DNA of 10,102 bases from Kiritimatiellia bacterium (GCA_017479035.1 JAFVCR010000142.1:1-10102); one strand, 5' to 3'. Shown: positions 1 to 7,024, counted from the stretch's first letter. Numbers and translations are program-made. The notes: generated from the letters alone by a model not told the origin.

Positions 1-582
1 CTTTTCGACGCGTGCCTCTTCGAGTATCCCGTGAACAAAATTTACTCCCGCTCGTTTCTTGCCGCCAATGCGATACGCTTCACACCGTCTGTATGCCCTG
101 GCGAAGACACGCTGTTCAATCTCTCGTGCGTGCTTGCCGGCGCGCGCTGGCGGACTGTTCCCATATGCGGCTACATATACTACAGGATGGACGGCACGAG
201 CCTGTCGCGCCATCTGCCACACGCCGCCGCATCGCGCCGCGCCGTGGCGGAAGCGTGGGGACGCTACATCGCGGCGAATCCATCCGCAGCAGGTCTTTTC
301 CCTGATGCCGCCCGCTGCACGGAGGCCGACATGGTGCGCGTGGAATGGAGCAACATCTGGCGGCGCAATTCGCCCGTTTCTATTGCGGGGCGTTGGCGTT
401 TCGCACGCGCAAACAAATCCGTGCTGGGCAATCCGCTTGCGGCGTTCTGCAAAAAGGCATCGCGCACGTTCCTGCGCAACGTCCCGGGCGTTCTGCCGCT
501 GCGCCGCCGCCACATACAACGGCTCTATCCTAACGTGCGCCGCATGGGCGATGTTGAATTTGACACCTTGCGGGGGATTTGA
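1..582 (+). CDS. Glycosyltransferase family 2, C-terminal part (5' end outside window)
   Basis: The reading frame is open from the first base and ends at TGA 580-582, leaving 193 residues of an incomplete protein. The visible part begins 'LFDACLFEYPVNKIYSRSFL', followed by 'FTPSVCPGEDTLFN' with the E-D pair at visible residues 35-36 and then 'YIYYRMDGTSLSR'. This order (W/VNKxYxRxFL, GEDxxF, YxYR) is typical of the second half of GT-A fold family 2 glycosyltransferases that add sugars to polysaccharide or lipid-linked acceptors at the cytoplasmic face; the ED acidic pair is usually needed for catalysis. The N-terminal nucleotide-sugar domain with its DxD motif lies outside the window, so donor and acceptor cannot be inferred. 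The tail is basic (KKASRTFLR, PLRRRHIQR), which would suit membrane association. The last codons contain the -35 box of the next promoter, and the TGA stop forms the TGn of its extended -10. Confidence 0.8.
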   Translation, partial: LFDACLFEYPVNKIYSRSFLAANAIRFTPSVCPGEDTLFNLSCVLAGARWRTVPICGYIYYRMDGTSLSRHLPHAAASRRAVAEAWGRYIAANPSAAGLFPDAARCTEADMVRVEWSNIWRRNSPVSIAGRWRFARANKSVLGNPLAAFCKKASRTFLRNVPGVLPLRRRHIQRLYPNVRRMGDVEFDTLRGI

Positions 583-588
583 TATACT
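560..588 (+). promoter_or_regulatory. Strong sigma70-type promoter for the 597-6081 operon, inside the end of the glycosyltransferase gene
   Basis: TTGACA at 560-565, a 17-bp spacer, then TGA plus TATACT at 583-588 (extended -10). The -35 is a perfect consensus and the -10 has one mismatch. The expected start of transcription (six bases after the -10) is about 595, two bases before the ATG at 597, so the mRNA should be leaderless. The TGn is the stop codon of the upstream gene. Transcript ends have not been measured; the start site is inferred from spacing. Confidence 0.75.
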
Positions 589-596
589 TTTCGCCA

Positions 597-1757
597 ATGG
601 CAAGAGACTGTATTTGCATGATCGGCGGAGGAATGCACTCGTTCATGGGTGCCATCCACCGCGCGGCAATAGAAAAAGCGGGGTTGCGCCTCGCTTGTGG
701 GGTTTTCGGCTCCACGCGCCAGTCTTCATACGATTCCGCCCGCGAATACGGGCTTTCTGGCGATGCGGTGATGGGGCAGTATCGCGACATCCTCCGCCGC
801 CAAGGGCGCCTCAAGGGCGATGCCAAAGCACTCTTTGCCACCGTGCTCGCGCCAAACGTGCTGCACTATCCCGTTACAATGGCCGCGATGGACAACGGCC
901 TTGGCGTTCTTTGCGAAAAACCTTTCACCTGCACGCTGGACGAAGCGCTAAATCTCGCACGCAAGCAGAGGGCTCTGGGGCTGCCGTATCGCATCGCAAT
1001 GGTCTACCCGGCGTATTCGCAACTGGTGAAGGCGCGCAAACTAATCCGCGATGGCGCGTTGGGCACGTTGAGGCGTTTCGACGTATGCCTCCAGCAGGGG
1101 TGGATGGCGCGGCGCGTGGAGAATCAGGGCGTGCGCAGCGCAATGTGGCGCACGGAAAAGGCGCACAGCGGCAAGGGCGGCGTGATAACCGAAATGTCGT
1201 GCCACTGCCAGTTTGCGCTGGAATGGGTGACGGGGCTTGAAATAGAAAGCGTCTGCGCCGTGGCGAAAGCCGTAGTGCCGGGGCGCATGGTGGCGGATGA
1301 CGCGGCGGTGTTCGTGAAAACCGCTTCCGCGCCCGCAGGAGTTTTCCGCATGAGCACCGTGGCGGTGGGCCACACGGAAGGGTTGAGTTTCGAGATAACA
1401 GGGGACGCGGCGGCGATGTTCTGGCGGCAGGACCGCCCAGGCGAACTGCGTATCGTGGAAAACGACGGCACGGAGAGGATTTTGAAAGACCGTTCCCTTT
1501 CCGGCGAAGGCGAAAGCGCACTCGTCCCGTTCGGCGCAAATGCGGCGTACGTGGAGGCGTTGAGCCGCGTCTATAGCGATTTCAGAGACGAAATAAACGG
1601 AACAACGAAGAAGATTCGCAAGTCGGGCGAGCGCATTCTCGGCATGACGATTGAGGAAGGCGTGAGGTCGGTTGCGGTGGCCGAAGCGATTGAAAGAAGC
1701 GCGGCGGAGACGGATGGCGCATCCAAATGGGTGCAGGTGGAAAGGACTGGAATATGA
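597..1757 (+). CDS. Gfo/Idh/MocA family NAD(P)-dependent oxidoreductase
   Basis: A 386-residue protein with a Rossmann-type N-terminus 'ICMIGGGMHSFMG' (glycines 10-12, 18). The family's EKP motif lies in 'CEKPF' (E107-K108-P109), where the Lys contacts the nicotinamide and substrate. A C-terminal alpha/beta domain contains 'GGVITEMSCHCQFALEW' (about 195-210), the position where family members have a conserved His near the substrate (here H203). Such enzymes oxidise or reduce sugars, inositols or related polyols; the substrate cannot be read from sequence. Start choice: ATG 597 sits eight bases after a strong -10. A TTG at 579, inside the promoter, is possible but would precede the expected transcription start. 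The gene ends TGA 1755-1757, overlapping the next ATG (ATGA). It follows a glycosyltransferase, so surface-sugar metabolism is a reasonable guess only. Confidence 0.88.
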   Translation: MARDCICMIGGGMHSFMGAIHRAAIEKAGLRLACGVFGSTRQSSYDSAREYGLSGDAVMGQYRDILRRQGRLKGDAKALFATVLAPNVLHYPVTMAAMDNGLGVLCEKPFTCTLDEALNLARKQRALGLPYRIAMVYPAYSQLVKARKLIRDGALGTLRRFDVCLQQGWMARRVENQGVRSAMWRTEKAHSGKGGVITEMSCHCQFALEWVTGLEIESVCAVAKAVVPGRMVADDAAVFVKTASAPAGVFRMSTVAVGHTEGLSFEITGDAAAMFWRQDRPGELRIVENDGTERILKDRSLSGEGESALVPFGANAAYVEALSRVYSDFRDEINGTTKKIRKSGERILGMTIEEGVRSVAVAEAIERSAAETDGASKWVQVERTGI

Positions 1758-2551
1758 ATTGGAAAATTGCAGCAGCGGCGGCGATAGGCGTGGTGTTGGG
1801 TGCGGCCGGAGGCTTTGCGGCGGGCGCGAGAGGTGAGGCGAAAAGCGCAGATGAGGAAGTGAAAGCACCGCCGCCGCAGGTGCAGCCCGCAGCGAACCGG
1901 CAGCGCAGGCCGCGCCGCAGCGAAAACGCTTTCCCCGTGCAGCAGCAAGCGGCTGCGGATGAAGCGGCTGTGCCTACTGTGCAGGATGAAGTGCGCGAGG
2001 AACGCCGCCAAGGCCGCAGGGGCGAGCGCCGCCGCATGGGGCCGCCCACCGAAGAAGAACTCGAGCAGATGAAAACCGAAGACCCCGAACGCTACGTGCA
2101 GACAACCAACCGCATGGCGCAGTTCCGCAGAGGGATGGAGCGCATGCGCGAGCGCGAGGAGAAGTCGAAGAGCATCATCACGAGCGTCGATGCATCGCTG
2201 CTCTCGCCGGAGCAGAGGGAAGTCCATGAACATTATCAGGAACTTCTTGCCGAACGCGATGCATTGCGCGATGCGTTCGAGACGAATGACCCGAATCTCA
2301 CCGATGAAGAACGCCGCCAGAATTTCGACCGCATGGGCGAGTTGCTTGGCGAAATACGCAACATCGAACGTCAGGAGCAGGAGAATTTGCTTTCAGCGGC
2401 AATATCCGGAATGGGGCTTGCGGAGGAGGATGCTGCGGATCTTCTCGATACGGTGAAAGCGGTGGTCGAGGCTACGAGCGGCGATTTCCGTCCGCCGTTC
2501 AGGCCCAGCGGCGGCGGCAGAGGCGGCCCTCGCGGCGGCGGGCGCAGGTAG
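1754..2551 (+). CDS. Membrane-anchored Arg-rich helical protein with LTxxQ-like motifs, function unknown
   Basis: 265 residues; I do not recognise a named family. Residues 4-24 form one hydrophobic segment (IAAAAAIGVVLGAAGGFAAGA) that could be a signal-anchor or uncleaved signal, placing the rest outside the cytoplasm. Residues 30-75 are Pro/Gln/Ala-rich and probably disordered. Residues 80-135 are dense in Arg and Glu. Residues 136-240 look helical and contain 'LLSPEQREVHEHYQELL' (149-165) and 'LTDEERRQNFDRMGELL' (182-198), resembling the paired LTxxQ motifs of Spy/CpxP-type periplasmic proteins. The C-terminus is Gly-Arg-rich. The start ATG 1754 overlaps the upstream TGA, with AAAGGA at 1741-1746 as a ribosome site. 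A 36-bp gap separates it from psd. A Spy/CpxP-like chaperone or envelope-stress role is a weak inference, since low-complexity helices can mimic LTxxQ motifs. Confidence 0.75.
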   Translation: MNWKIAAAAAIGVVLGAAGGFAAGARGEAKSADEEVKAPPPQVQPAANRQRRPRRSENAFPVQQQAAADEAAVPTVQDEVREERRQGRRGERRRMGPPTEEELEQMKTEDPERYVQTTNRMAQFRRGMERMREREEKSKSIITSVDASLLSPEQREVHEHYQELLAERDALRDAFETNDPNLTDEERRQNFDRMGELLGEIRNIERQEQENLLSAAISGMGLAEEDAADLLDTVKAVVEATSGDFRPPFRPSGGGRGGPRGGGRR

Positions 2552-2587
2552 GAGATTGCATCGAGTGCTATTTCCCGGAGGTTTGAC

Positions 2588-3298
2588 ATGGACGAAAAAA
2601 ACAAAGAGCCAGAACCCGATTTTTCCAACAGCGCGTATCTTTTCCCGCCGATACACCCGGAAGGTGTCAAATTCGGCATGATTGCGGTTTTCATTGCGCT
2701 TGCCGTTGCCGTGGCGGCGTGGTGGTTGCCGTGGCTTTCGGGGCTTGTGATGCCGCTATTGCTGCTGGCGTATGGAGTGTTCCTGTTTTTCCGCAATCCC
2801 GAGCGCTACCCGCCGGAGGACGAAAACGCGATTTTGTCTCCGGCGGACGGGCGAGTGTGCCTTGTGCAGGAGGTGCCGCTGCCGGAGGAACTCGGCGAGG
2901 ATCAAGCGAAGAAATACTGGCGTGTGAGCGTGTTCATGAGCGTTTTCAACGTCCATGTAAACCGCATGCCCACGGCGGGTGAGATTGTGAAGAAGGTGTA
3001 TGTTCCGGGCAAGTTTTTGAATGCTTCGCTGGACAAGGCCTCGAAGGACAACGAACGCTGCAACTATCTTGTGAAGGCCGCAAACGGCGCAATCTACGGA
3101 GTAACGCAGATTGCAGGCCTCGTGGCGCGGCGCATCGTGCCGTTCGTGGACGAGGGCGCGAAACTCGAACGCGCGGAACGTTTCGGGCTGATACGTTTCG
3201 GCTCGCGGCTGGACGTATATCTCCCCGAAGGAGTGAAGCCCGCAGTGCGCATAGGGCAGATCATGGTTGCCGGAGAGACGGTGCTCGGCAGATTCTAA
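2588..3298 (+). CDS. psd: Phosphatidylserine decarboxylase proenzyme (short type)
   Basis: 236 residues, the short PSD type of about 210-240 residues. It converts phosphatidylserine to phosphatidylethanolamine at the inner membrane using a pyruvoyl group formed by self-cleavage. Two hydrophobic segments span about 29-67, followed by 'FFRNPERYPP', the usual junction in this family. The catalytic Asp is D87 in 'SPADGRV' and the His is H123 in 'NVHVNRMP'. The self-cleavage site is 'IRFGSRLDV', giving cleavage between G205 and S206, with S206 becoming the pyruvoyl group of the short alpha chain. All three elements are intact. The start is fixed by GGAGG at 2577-2581, six bases before the ATG. The gene is followed after 12 bp by pssA, the enzyme that makes its substrate, and this pairing is common. 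Confidence 0.95.
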   Translation: MDEKNKEPEPDFSNSAYLFPPIHPEGVKFGMIAVFIALAVAVAAWWLPWLSGLVMPLLLLAYGVFLFFRNPERYPPEDENAILSPADGRVCLVQEVPLPEELGEDQAKKYWRVSVFMSVFNVHVNRMPTAGEIVKKVYVPGKFLNASLDKASKDNERCNYLVKAANGAIYGVTQIAGLVARRIVPFVDEGAKLERAERFGLIRFGSRLDVYLPEGVKPAVRIGQIMVAGETVLGRF

Positions 3299-3310
3299 AG
3301 GAGCGTTTAC

Positions 3311-4189
3311 ATGTCTAAATTCAGGCTGCGCGGCAGACGCAAACGCACAAAGGGGGAGGCGAAGCGCGACAGGATTCCGGTGCGCGCGATAATCCCGAAC
3401 ATGGTGACATCGCTGGCGGCGTGCGCGGGTATAACGTCAATATCGCTTGCCAGCGAAGGACGTTTCACCTCCGCATTGGGGGCATTGCTCGTGGCTTGCA
3501 TTTGCGATGGCATGGACGGGCGCATAGCGAGGCTTTTGAAGGCATCCAGCAAACTCGGCGCGGAACTGGACTCGCTTGCCGACTTTGTGAATTTTGGCGT
3601 GGCACCGGCGATGTTCATGTTCTTCTGGCTCACGGGCGGGCCCGCGCATACGATAGGCGGCGAAGCCGTGGCGCAGCAGACGGTGCGGCTTGTCCTCGGG
3701 AGCGCTCTTTTCTATGCGTTGTGCGACTGCTTCCGGCTTGCGCGCTTCAATACGATGCTCGAGCAGCCGCCGGTGCCGTATTGGAAAAACTATTTCACCG
3801 GCGTGCCGGCACCGGGAGGATGCTGGATGGTGCTTTCGCCCGCGATGCTTGCGATTTCTCTCGATGCGAAGGGGCGTTTCCCCATGCTGGCGGCGTTTCT
3901 CCAAAATCCGTATTTCGGCATGGCAATGCTGCTTTTCGTGGGTTCGCTGATGGCAAGCCGCATACCTACGATTTCGCTTAAAAGCCTGCACATCCCCAAG
4001 AAAGCACTGCGGCCGCTGATGGCGGCGATCCTCCTTGCGATAGCGTTTTTGTGGGTGAACACGTGGCTGACGCTTGCGGTGGTGGGCATTGGATACATCG
4101 CATCCGTTCCGCTCACGGCATGGTGTTTTGCCCGCACGCGCGAGCGATACTTAAAATCCAATCCGTCCGGCGCGTGCGCAAGTGCATGA
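3311..4189 (+). CDS. pssA: CDP-diacylglycerol--serine O-phosphatidyltransferase (phosphatidylserine synthase)
   Basis: 292 residues, an integral membrane CDP-alcohol phosphotransferase making phosphatidylserine and CMP from CDP-diacylglycerol and L-serine. The family signature is complete: D66-x2-D69-G70-x2-A73-R74-x8-G83-x3-D87-x3-D91, the metal-binding aspartates lying at 'CDGMDGRIAR' and 'GAELDSLAD'. A basic N-terminus (residues 2-25) precedes the first membrane segment, and several hydrophobic segments follow to about residue 280. The following 'DFVNFGVAPA' matches the serine-using PssA subfamily. AAAGGAG at 3297-3303 overlaps the psd stop and lies seven bases from ATG 3311. The stop TGA 4187-4189 overlaps the next ATG, implying translational coupling. 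With psd it forms the two-step route to phosphatidylethanolamine. Confidence 0.95.
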   Translation: MSKFRLRGRRKRTKGEAKRDRIPVRAIIPNMVTSLAACAGITSISLASEGRFTSALGALLVACICDGMDGRIARLLKASSKLGAELDSLADFVNFGVAPAMFMFFWLTGGPAHTIGGEAVAQQTVRLVLGSALFYALCDCFRLARFNTMLEQPPVPYWKNYFTGVPAPGGCWMVLSPAMLAISLDAKGRFPMLAAFLQNPYFGMAMLLFVGSLMASRIPTISLKSLHIPKKALRPLMAAILLAIAFLWVNTWLTLAVVGIGYIASVPLTAWCFARTRERYLKSNPSGACASA

Positions 4190-5121
4190 ACAAGCCCTGC
4201 GAGCTTTGCCCGCGCAGATGCGGCGCGATGCGCGGCGAAGGCGAAACAGGCTTCTGCCGTGCAGGAAATGCGCCGCGCATATTCCGTTGGGGGCCGCACT
4301 TCGGCGAAGAGCCTCCGTTGGTGAATGCCGGCGGCAGCGGGGCGATATTCTTCAGCCGGTGCACGATGCGCTGCTGCTATTGCCAGAACTCGCCGTGGAG
4401 CTGGCGCGGAGAAGGGGAGGATGTCTCCATCGAACGTTTGCGCGAAATGATGCGCGTTCTGGCGGAAGACAAAAAATGCGCCAATTGGAACATGGTATCG
4501 CCCACGCCATATCTGCCGTTCATACGCGAAGCCGCACATCCGCTGCTGCGCGAAGGCATCCGGCTGCCGTTCGTGTTCAACACAAGCGGATACGAGCGGC
4601 GCGAAACGCTTGAAGAATATGCGGAGTTCGCGGACGTGGCGTTGTGCGATTTGCGATATTCGCAAAACGAAACAGCCATCGCCGCATCCGCCGCGCCGGG
4701 GTATGTGGAGGCCGGGCGCGATACGATGAAATGGTTTGCAAATCGCTTGGGGGACGGCCTTGCGCTCGATGCCAACGGCCTTGCCGCGCGCGGCGTGATA
4801 TGCCGCATTCTCGTGTTGCCCGGCCATGCGGACGAGGCGATTGAGAACCTTGCCTGGATTGCCACGGAGATTTCCTCAAACGTGCATGTTTCGGTGATGA
4901 GCCAGTACACGCCGGCGTTCCGCGCCAAGGAAATCGCGCCGTGGAACCGCACCGTGAGCGAAGACGAATACAACGAAGTGGCAGAGGCCGCAGCGGATTT
5001 CGGTTTTGCAAACGGTTGGGTGCAGGGATTCGATTCGAACCATGCGGATGCCGCGCTGCTGGGTGAGAATATGTCCCCCGGCGAGGGCGCGGTGGGAGAA
5101 AGGACGGAAAATCTGCCATGA
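4186..5121 (+). CDS. Radical SAM protein, PflA-like (COG1313/PflX type)
   Basis: 311 residues. The N-terminus carries a Cys cluster 'CELCPRRCG' with C5, C8, C12 and a further C24 in 'GFCRAG', as in this PflX-like group. The radical SAM motif CX3CX2C is 'CTMRCCYCQN' (C59, C63, C66), which binds the [4Fe-4S] cluster that cleaves S-adenosylmethionine. The late segment 'VHVSVMSQYTPAF' (about residues 227-239) is also typical. Homologues are annotated as putative pyruvate formate-lyase activating proteins, but the real substrate is unsettled and no glycyl radical enzyme is in this window. ATG 4186 overlaps the pssA stop; there is no good Shine-Dalgarno site, so translation is probably coupled. A longer in-frame extension back to 4051 lies inside pssA and is rejected because the family starts at the CxxC cluster. 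Confidence 0.88.
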   Translation: MNKPCELCPRRCGAMRGEGETGFCRAGNAPRIFRWGPHFGEEPPLVNAGGSGAIFFSRCTMRCCYCQNSPWSWRGEGEDVSIERLREMMRVLAEDKKCANWNMVSPTPYLPFIREAAHPLLREGIRLPFVFNTSGYERRETLEEYAEFADVALCDLRYSQNETAIAASAAPGYVEAGRDTMKWFANRLGDGLALDANGLAARGVICRILVLPGHADEAIENLAWIATEISSNVHVSVMSQYTPAFRAKEIAPWNRTVSEDEYNEVAEAAADFGFANGWVQGFDSNHADAALLGENMSPGEGAVGERTENLP

Positions 5122-5732
5122 AGGACTTTGGATTCTATCTTGTAATGACGAACCCCGCAGTGGGCTACGAAAAATGCGCAGAGGCGGCGGTGAAGGCCGG
5201 TGTGAAAATGCTGCAGCTGCGTATGAAGCACGTGGATGAGAGAGTAGTGGCGCAAACCGCGCTGCGCGTGAAAGCCATAACGGACGGCACGGAAACGAAT
5301 TTTATATTGAACGATTCTCCGCAGCTCGCAGCGGACACAGGTGCGGACGGAGTGCATGTGGGGCAGACGGATATGCCGCCTGGCGAAGTGCGCAGGTTAT
5401 TTCCGCAAATAAAAATAGTGGGGCTTTCCACGCACAACATGGAGCAGATGCGCTCTGCAATTTCGCAGCCGGTGGATTACGTTGGCGTGGGGCCTGTGTA
5501 CGCAACGCCTACGAAGGACATTCCCGACCCTGTACTTACGCCGGCCGGGGCTGGGGAGATGATTGCCGCCGCACCGTTTCCGGCGGTTGCGATAGGCGGT
5601 ATAAACCTTGCGAATCTTGCGGAGGTAAAGGCGGCGGGGGCGCGAAATTTTGCAGTGGTGCGCGAGGTGTGCCTGTCGCAAGATCCGTATGCGGCTATAC
5701 GCCGTTTGCAAGAGGCGTTCGCCAATGCTTGA
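5118..5732 (+). CDS. thiE: Thiamine-phosphate synthase
   Basis: 204 residues, the usual ThiE length. The enzyme joins hydroxymethylpyrimidine diphosphate and the thiazole phosphate to give thiamine phosphate in the cytoplasm. The TIM-barrel motifs appear in order: 'MLQLRMK' (Q33, R35, K37), 'FILND' (N65-D66, pyrophosphate and Mg2+ binding), 'ADGVHVGQTD' (76-85), 'GLSTHN' (S104), 'DYVGVGPVYATPTK' (120-133) and 'AIGGIN' (159-163). ATG 5118 overlaps the TGA of the radical SAM gene; AAAGGA lies at 5099-5104, 13 bases upstream, so coupling is likely. No other thiamine gene is in view, and I see no TPP riboswitch ahead of this operon. TenI-like paralogues share the fold, but the complete motif set favours a true ThiE. 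Confidence 0.9.
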   Translation: MKDFGFYLVMTNPAVGYEKCAEAAVKAGVKMLQLRMKHVDERVVAQTALRVKAITDGTETNFILNDSPQLAADTGADGVHVGQTDMPPGEVRRLFPQIKIVGLSTHNMEQMRSAISQPVDYVGVGPVYATPTKDIPDPVLTPAGAGEMIAAAPFPAVAIGGINLANLAEVKAAGARNFAVVREVCLSQDPYAAIRRLQEAFANA

Positions 5733-6081
5733 TGAGGCGGAATTCCGTTGCTTGGGTTGCGGCGCGTGCTGTAGGATAAAGGACGGAATCGTCCGCGTGG
5801 GCGATGGCGAAATCGCGCGGATAGCGGCATTCCTCGGCATGGACGAAAACAGTTTCATCGAGCGCGAATGCGAAATTGCCCCCGACCGCAAAGGGTTGAT
5901 GCTGCGCAGCACGGAAGACGGCGCATGCGTATGGCTCACAACGTCCAACCGCTGCCGCATCAATCAAGTGAAGCCGGATCAGTGCCGCACGTTTCCATTC
6001 TCGTGGCGCAATCCCGATTCCGGGGAGGTATGCCCGGCATTGGCGCGTGTGTGCGGGTCAGTCGCCGGAGAAAAAGGTTAG
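5725..6081 (+). CDS. YkgJ-type cysteine cluster protein (putative zinc/iron-chelating)
   Basis: 118 residues with eight or more conserved-looking cysteines: 'CLGCGACC' (C9, C12, C15, C16) at the N-terminus, then C68, C77 ('NRCRIN'), C87 ('DQCRTFPFSW'), C103 and C110. The order 'CxxCxxCC ... CRIxxxKPxxCRxFPF' is the hallmark of the YkgJ (CxxCxxCC) family, which is predicted to bind Zn or an Fe-S cluster; its biochemical role is unknown. ATG 5725 overlaps the thiE end by eight bases and has AAGAGG at 5710-5715. A longer in-frame version from 5650 would sit in thiE and lacks family support. Its 3' end (TAG 6079-6081) overlaps the convergent apt gene by 24 bp. It closes the operon; no hairpin terminator is visible. 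Confidence 0.85.
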   Translation: MLDEAEFRCLGCGACCRIKDGIVRVGDGEIARIAAFLGMDENSFIERECEIAPDRKGLMLRSTEDGACVWLTTSNRCRINQVKPDQCRTFPFSWRNPDSGEVCPALARVCGSVAGEKG

Positions 6082-6582
6082 AGACTCCACGTCCCGTCCG
6101 CCGAGGAGGTTACGGCCGGCCAAATCGGGTAGTTCGATTGCAAAAAGGAGTTTGGCCACGATGCCGCCGAGTTCCTCTATCATGGAACAAGCGGCGGCGG
6201 CGGTGCCGCCGGTTGCGAGGAGATCGTCTATTATCACCACTCTTTCACCGGGGGCTACGGCATCGCGGTGCATTTCGATGGTGCCGGAGCCGTATTCGAG
6301 AGTGTATTGGCGTGATATGGTAGCGCGCGGGAGTTTGCCGGGTTTGCGGATCGGGATGAATTTCTTGCCGAGCCTCGCCGCCACAGGCGCGCCGAAGATG
6401 AATCCGCGCGATTCCAGCGCGGCCACGGAGGCGAACTCCACGCCGTCAAGCGCTGCGCAGAGGAGGTCTATCGAAAGCGCAAACGCATCGGCATCGCCAA
6501 GTATGCCTGTGATGTCCCGCCAGACGATTCCTTTTTTGGGAACGTCCGGCACGCTGATGACGTAATCTTCGAGTTTCTTCAT
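6058..6582 (-). CDS. apt: Adenine phosphoribosyltransferase
   Basis: 174 residues, the normal length. The enzyme salvages adenine with PRPP to form AMP and pyrophosphate in the cytoplasm. Motifs in order: 'VPKKGIVWRDIT' (N-terminal substrate region, 14-25), 'ALESRGFIFGAPVA' (55-68), the flexible-loop region 'IRKPGKLPR' (78-86), and the PRPP-binding loop 'VVIIDDLLATGGT' (115-127, with D119-D120 and T124-G125-G126-T127). The chosen start (ATG at 6582-6580, 'MKKLEDYV') matches family N-termini; an upstream in-frame ATG at 6660 would add 26 residues spanning the promoter and is rejected. No Shine-Dalgarno is present and a perfect -10 lies nine bases upstream, so the mRNA is probably leaderless. 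The 3' end overlaps the convergent YkgJ gene by 24 bp. Confidence 0.95.
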   Translation of the reverse strand: MKKLEDYVISVPDVPKKGIVWRDITGILGDADAFALSIDLLCAALDGVEFASVAALESRGFIFGAPVAARLGKKFIPIRKPGKLPRATISRQYTLEYGSGTIEMHRDAVAPGERVVIIDDLLATGGTAAAACSMIEELGGIVAKLLFAIELPDLAGRNLLGGRDVESLTFFSGD

Positions 6583-6591
6583 GGTGGAGCC

Positions 6592-6620
6592 ATTATACCA
6601 AAGTGCGTGGATTGGCGCAA
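6592..6620 (-). promoter_or_regulatory. Promoter of apt, predicted to give a leaderless mRNA
   Basis: Read on the - strand: TTGCGC (6620-6615), 17-bp spacer, then TGG-TATAAT (6597-6592 is the perfect -10, with TG two bases before it). The expected start is about 6585, three bases before the apt ATG at 6582. The sequence TTTGGTATAAT is also found at the 8586-8614 promoter. Confidence 0.7.
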
Positions 6621-6684
6621 TCGCAAATTTCGCAAGCGGTAGACTTGCGAGCAAGCACACGCTTATCCCGGATTTTTTGATGAG

Positions 6685-6868
6685 GCGGACGGGACGCCCG
6701 CGTCCCCACAGGACACAGCGGGGTGGACATTGCTACCAAAAACTACAAACCGCAAAACCTTCCGCGGGCGAGACGCCCGCGTCCCAACAGGACACAGCGG
6801 GGTGGACATTGCTACCAAAAACTACAAACCGCAAACCCTCCGCGGGCGAGACGCCCGCGTCCCCACAG
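6685..6868. repeat. 79-bp tandem repeat, about 2.3 copies, built around a GC-rich palindrome
   Basis: The segment beginning GGACACAGCGGGGTGGACAT occurs at 6711 and again at 6790 (period 79). The palindrome CGCGGGCGAGACGCCCGCG (8-bp arms around AGA) occurs at 6763-6781 and 6841-6859, with a diverged copy near 6685-6702. Copies differ by a few substitutions and one base of length. The same palindrome recurs at 8426-8444 and, inverted and imperfect, at 8381-8395, so it is a dispersed REP-like element and not a feature of this locus alone. Confidence 0.8.
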
Positions 6869-6882
6869 TACGCGCTCTCTCG

Positions 6883-6948
6883 AATCTCTGCGTCTCTGCG
6901 TTGATAAAAACTGCACACTGCAAACTGCACACTGCACACTACAAACTG
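6883..6948. repeat. Dispersed repeat: TCTGCGTCTCTGCG element plus CTGCAMA heptad array (copy 1)
   Basis: 'AATCTCTGCG...TCTCTGCGTTGATA' is followed by a tandem array of 7-mers from 6911: CTGCACA, CTGCAAA, CTGCACA, CTGCACA, CTACAAA, CTG. A closely matching copy lies at 8500-8566. Both copies sit just upstream of a TATAAT promoter. The tandem heptads are seen directly; their origin and role are unknown. Confidence 0.75.
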
Positions 6949-6977
6949 CGGGGGATAAGCGTGCAAGCAAGCATTTG

Positions 6978-7006
6978 TTGCCAACGCCGCGCGGATATGA
7001 TATAAT
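6978..7006 (+). promoter_or_regulatory. Promoter of azlCD
   Basis: TTGCCA at 6978-6983, a 17-bp spacer, then TGA-TATAAT with the perfect -10 at 7001-7006. The expected start, seven bases after the -10, is position 7013, which is exactly the G of an in-frame GTG; the ATG at 7025 would have a 12-base leader without a Shine-Dalgarno. Confidence 0.75.
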
Positions 7007-7024
7007 CGCGCAGTGCAAAGCAAC

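Larger units (their letters stand above)
6583..7012. other. Intergenic region of divergent apt and azlC, filled with repeats and two promoters
   Basis: No credible gene is present. The region holds the apt promoter (6592-6620), a 79-bp tandem repeat with REP-like palindromes (6685-6868), a 'TCTCTGCGTCTCTGCGTT' dispersed element (6885-6902), a heptad array (6911-6948) and the azlC promoter (6978-7006). Short open frames across it (for example translations rich in RPRPH or KLHTAH) are translations of repeats, with no ribosome sites. Confidence 0.7.

Noticed and set aside
579..596. TTG 579 as an earlier start of the Gfo/Idh/MocA gene
   Set aside because: It lies within the extended -10 region and before the expected transcription start; ATG 597 gives a normal Rossmann N-terminus.
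59..1240. A 393-codon open frame crossing the glycosyltransferase and oxidoreductase genes
   Set aside because: It overlaps two genes with clear family motifs; its translation is Arg/Ala-rich with no domain, as expected for a shadow frame in GC-rich DNA.
1041..2233. Long minus-strand open frames opposite the oxidoreductase and the anchored protein
   Set aside because: Compositional shadows of + strand codon use, rich in His/Arg/Pro, without motifs or ribosome sites.
3790..4827. 345-codon minus-strand frame opposite pssA and the radical SAM gene
   Set aside because: Opposes two genes with complete catalytic signatures and has no recognisable domain.
6685..6868. CRISPR array or coding sequence in the 79-bp tandem repeat
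   Set aside because: The whole 79-bp period is repeated, so there are no unique spacers; open frames there only translate the repeat.
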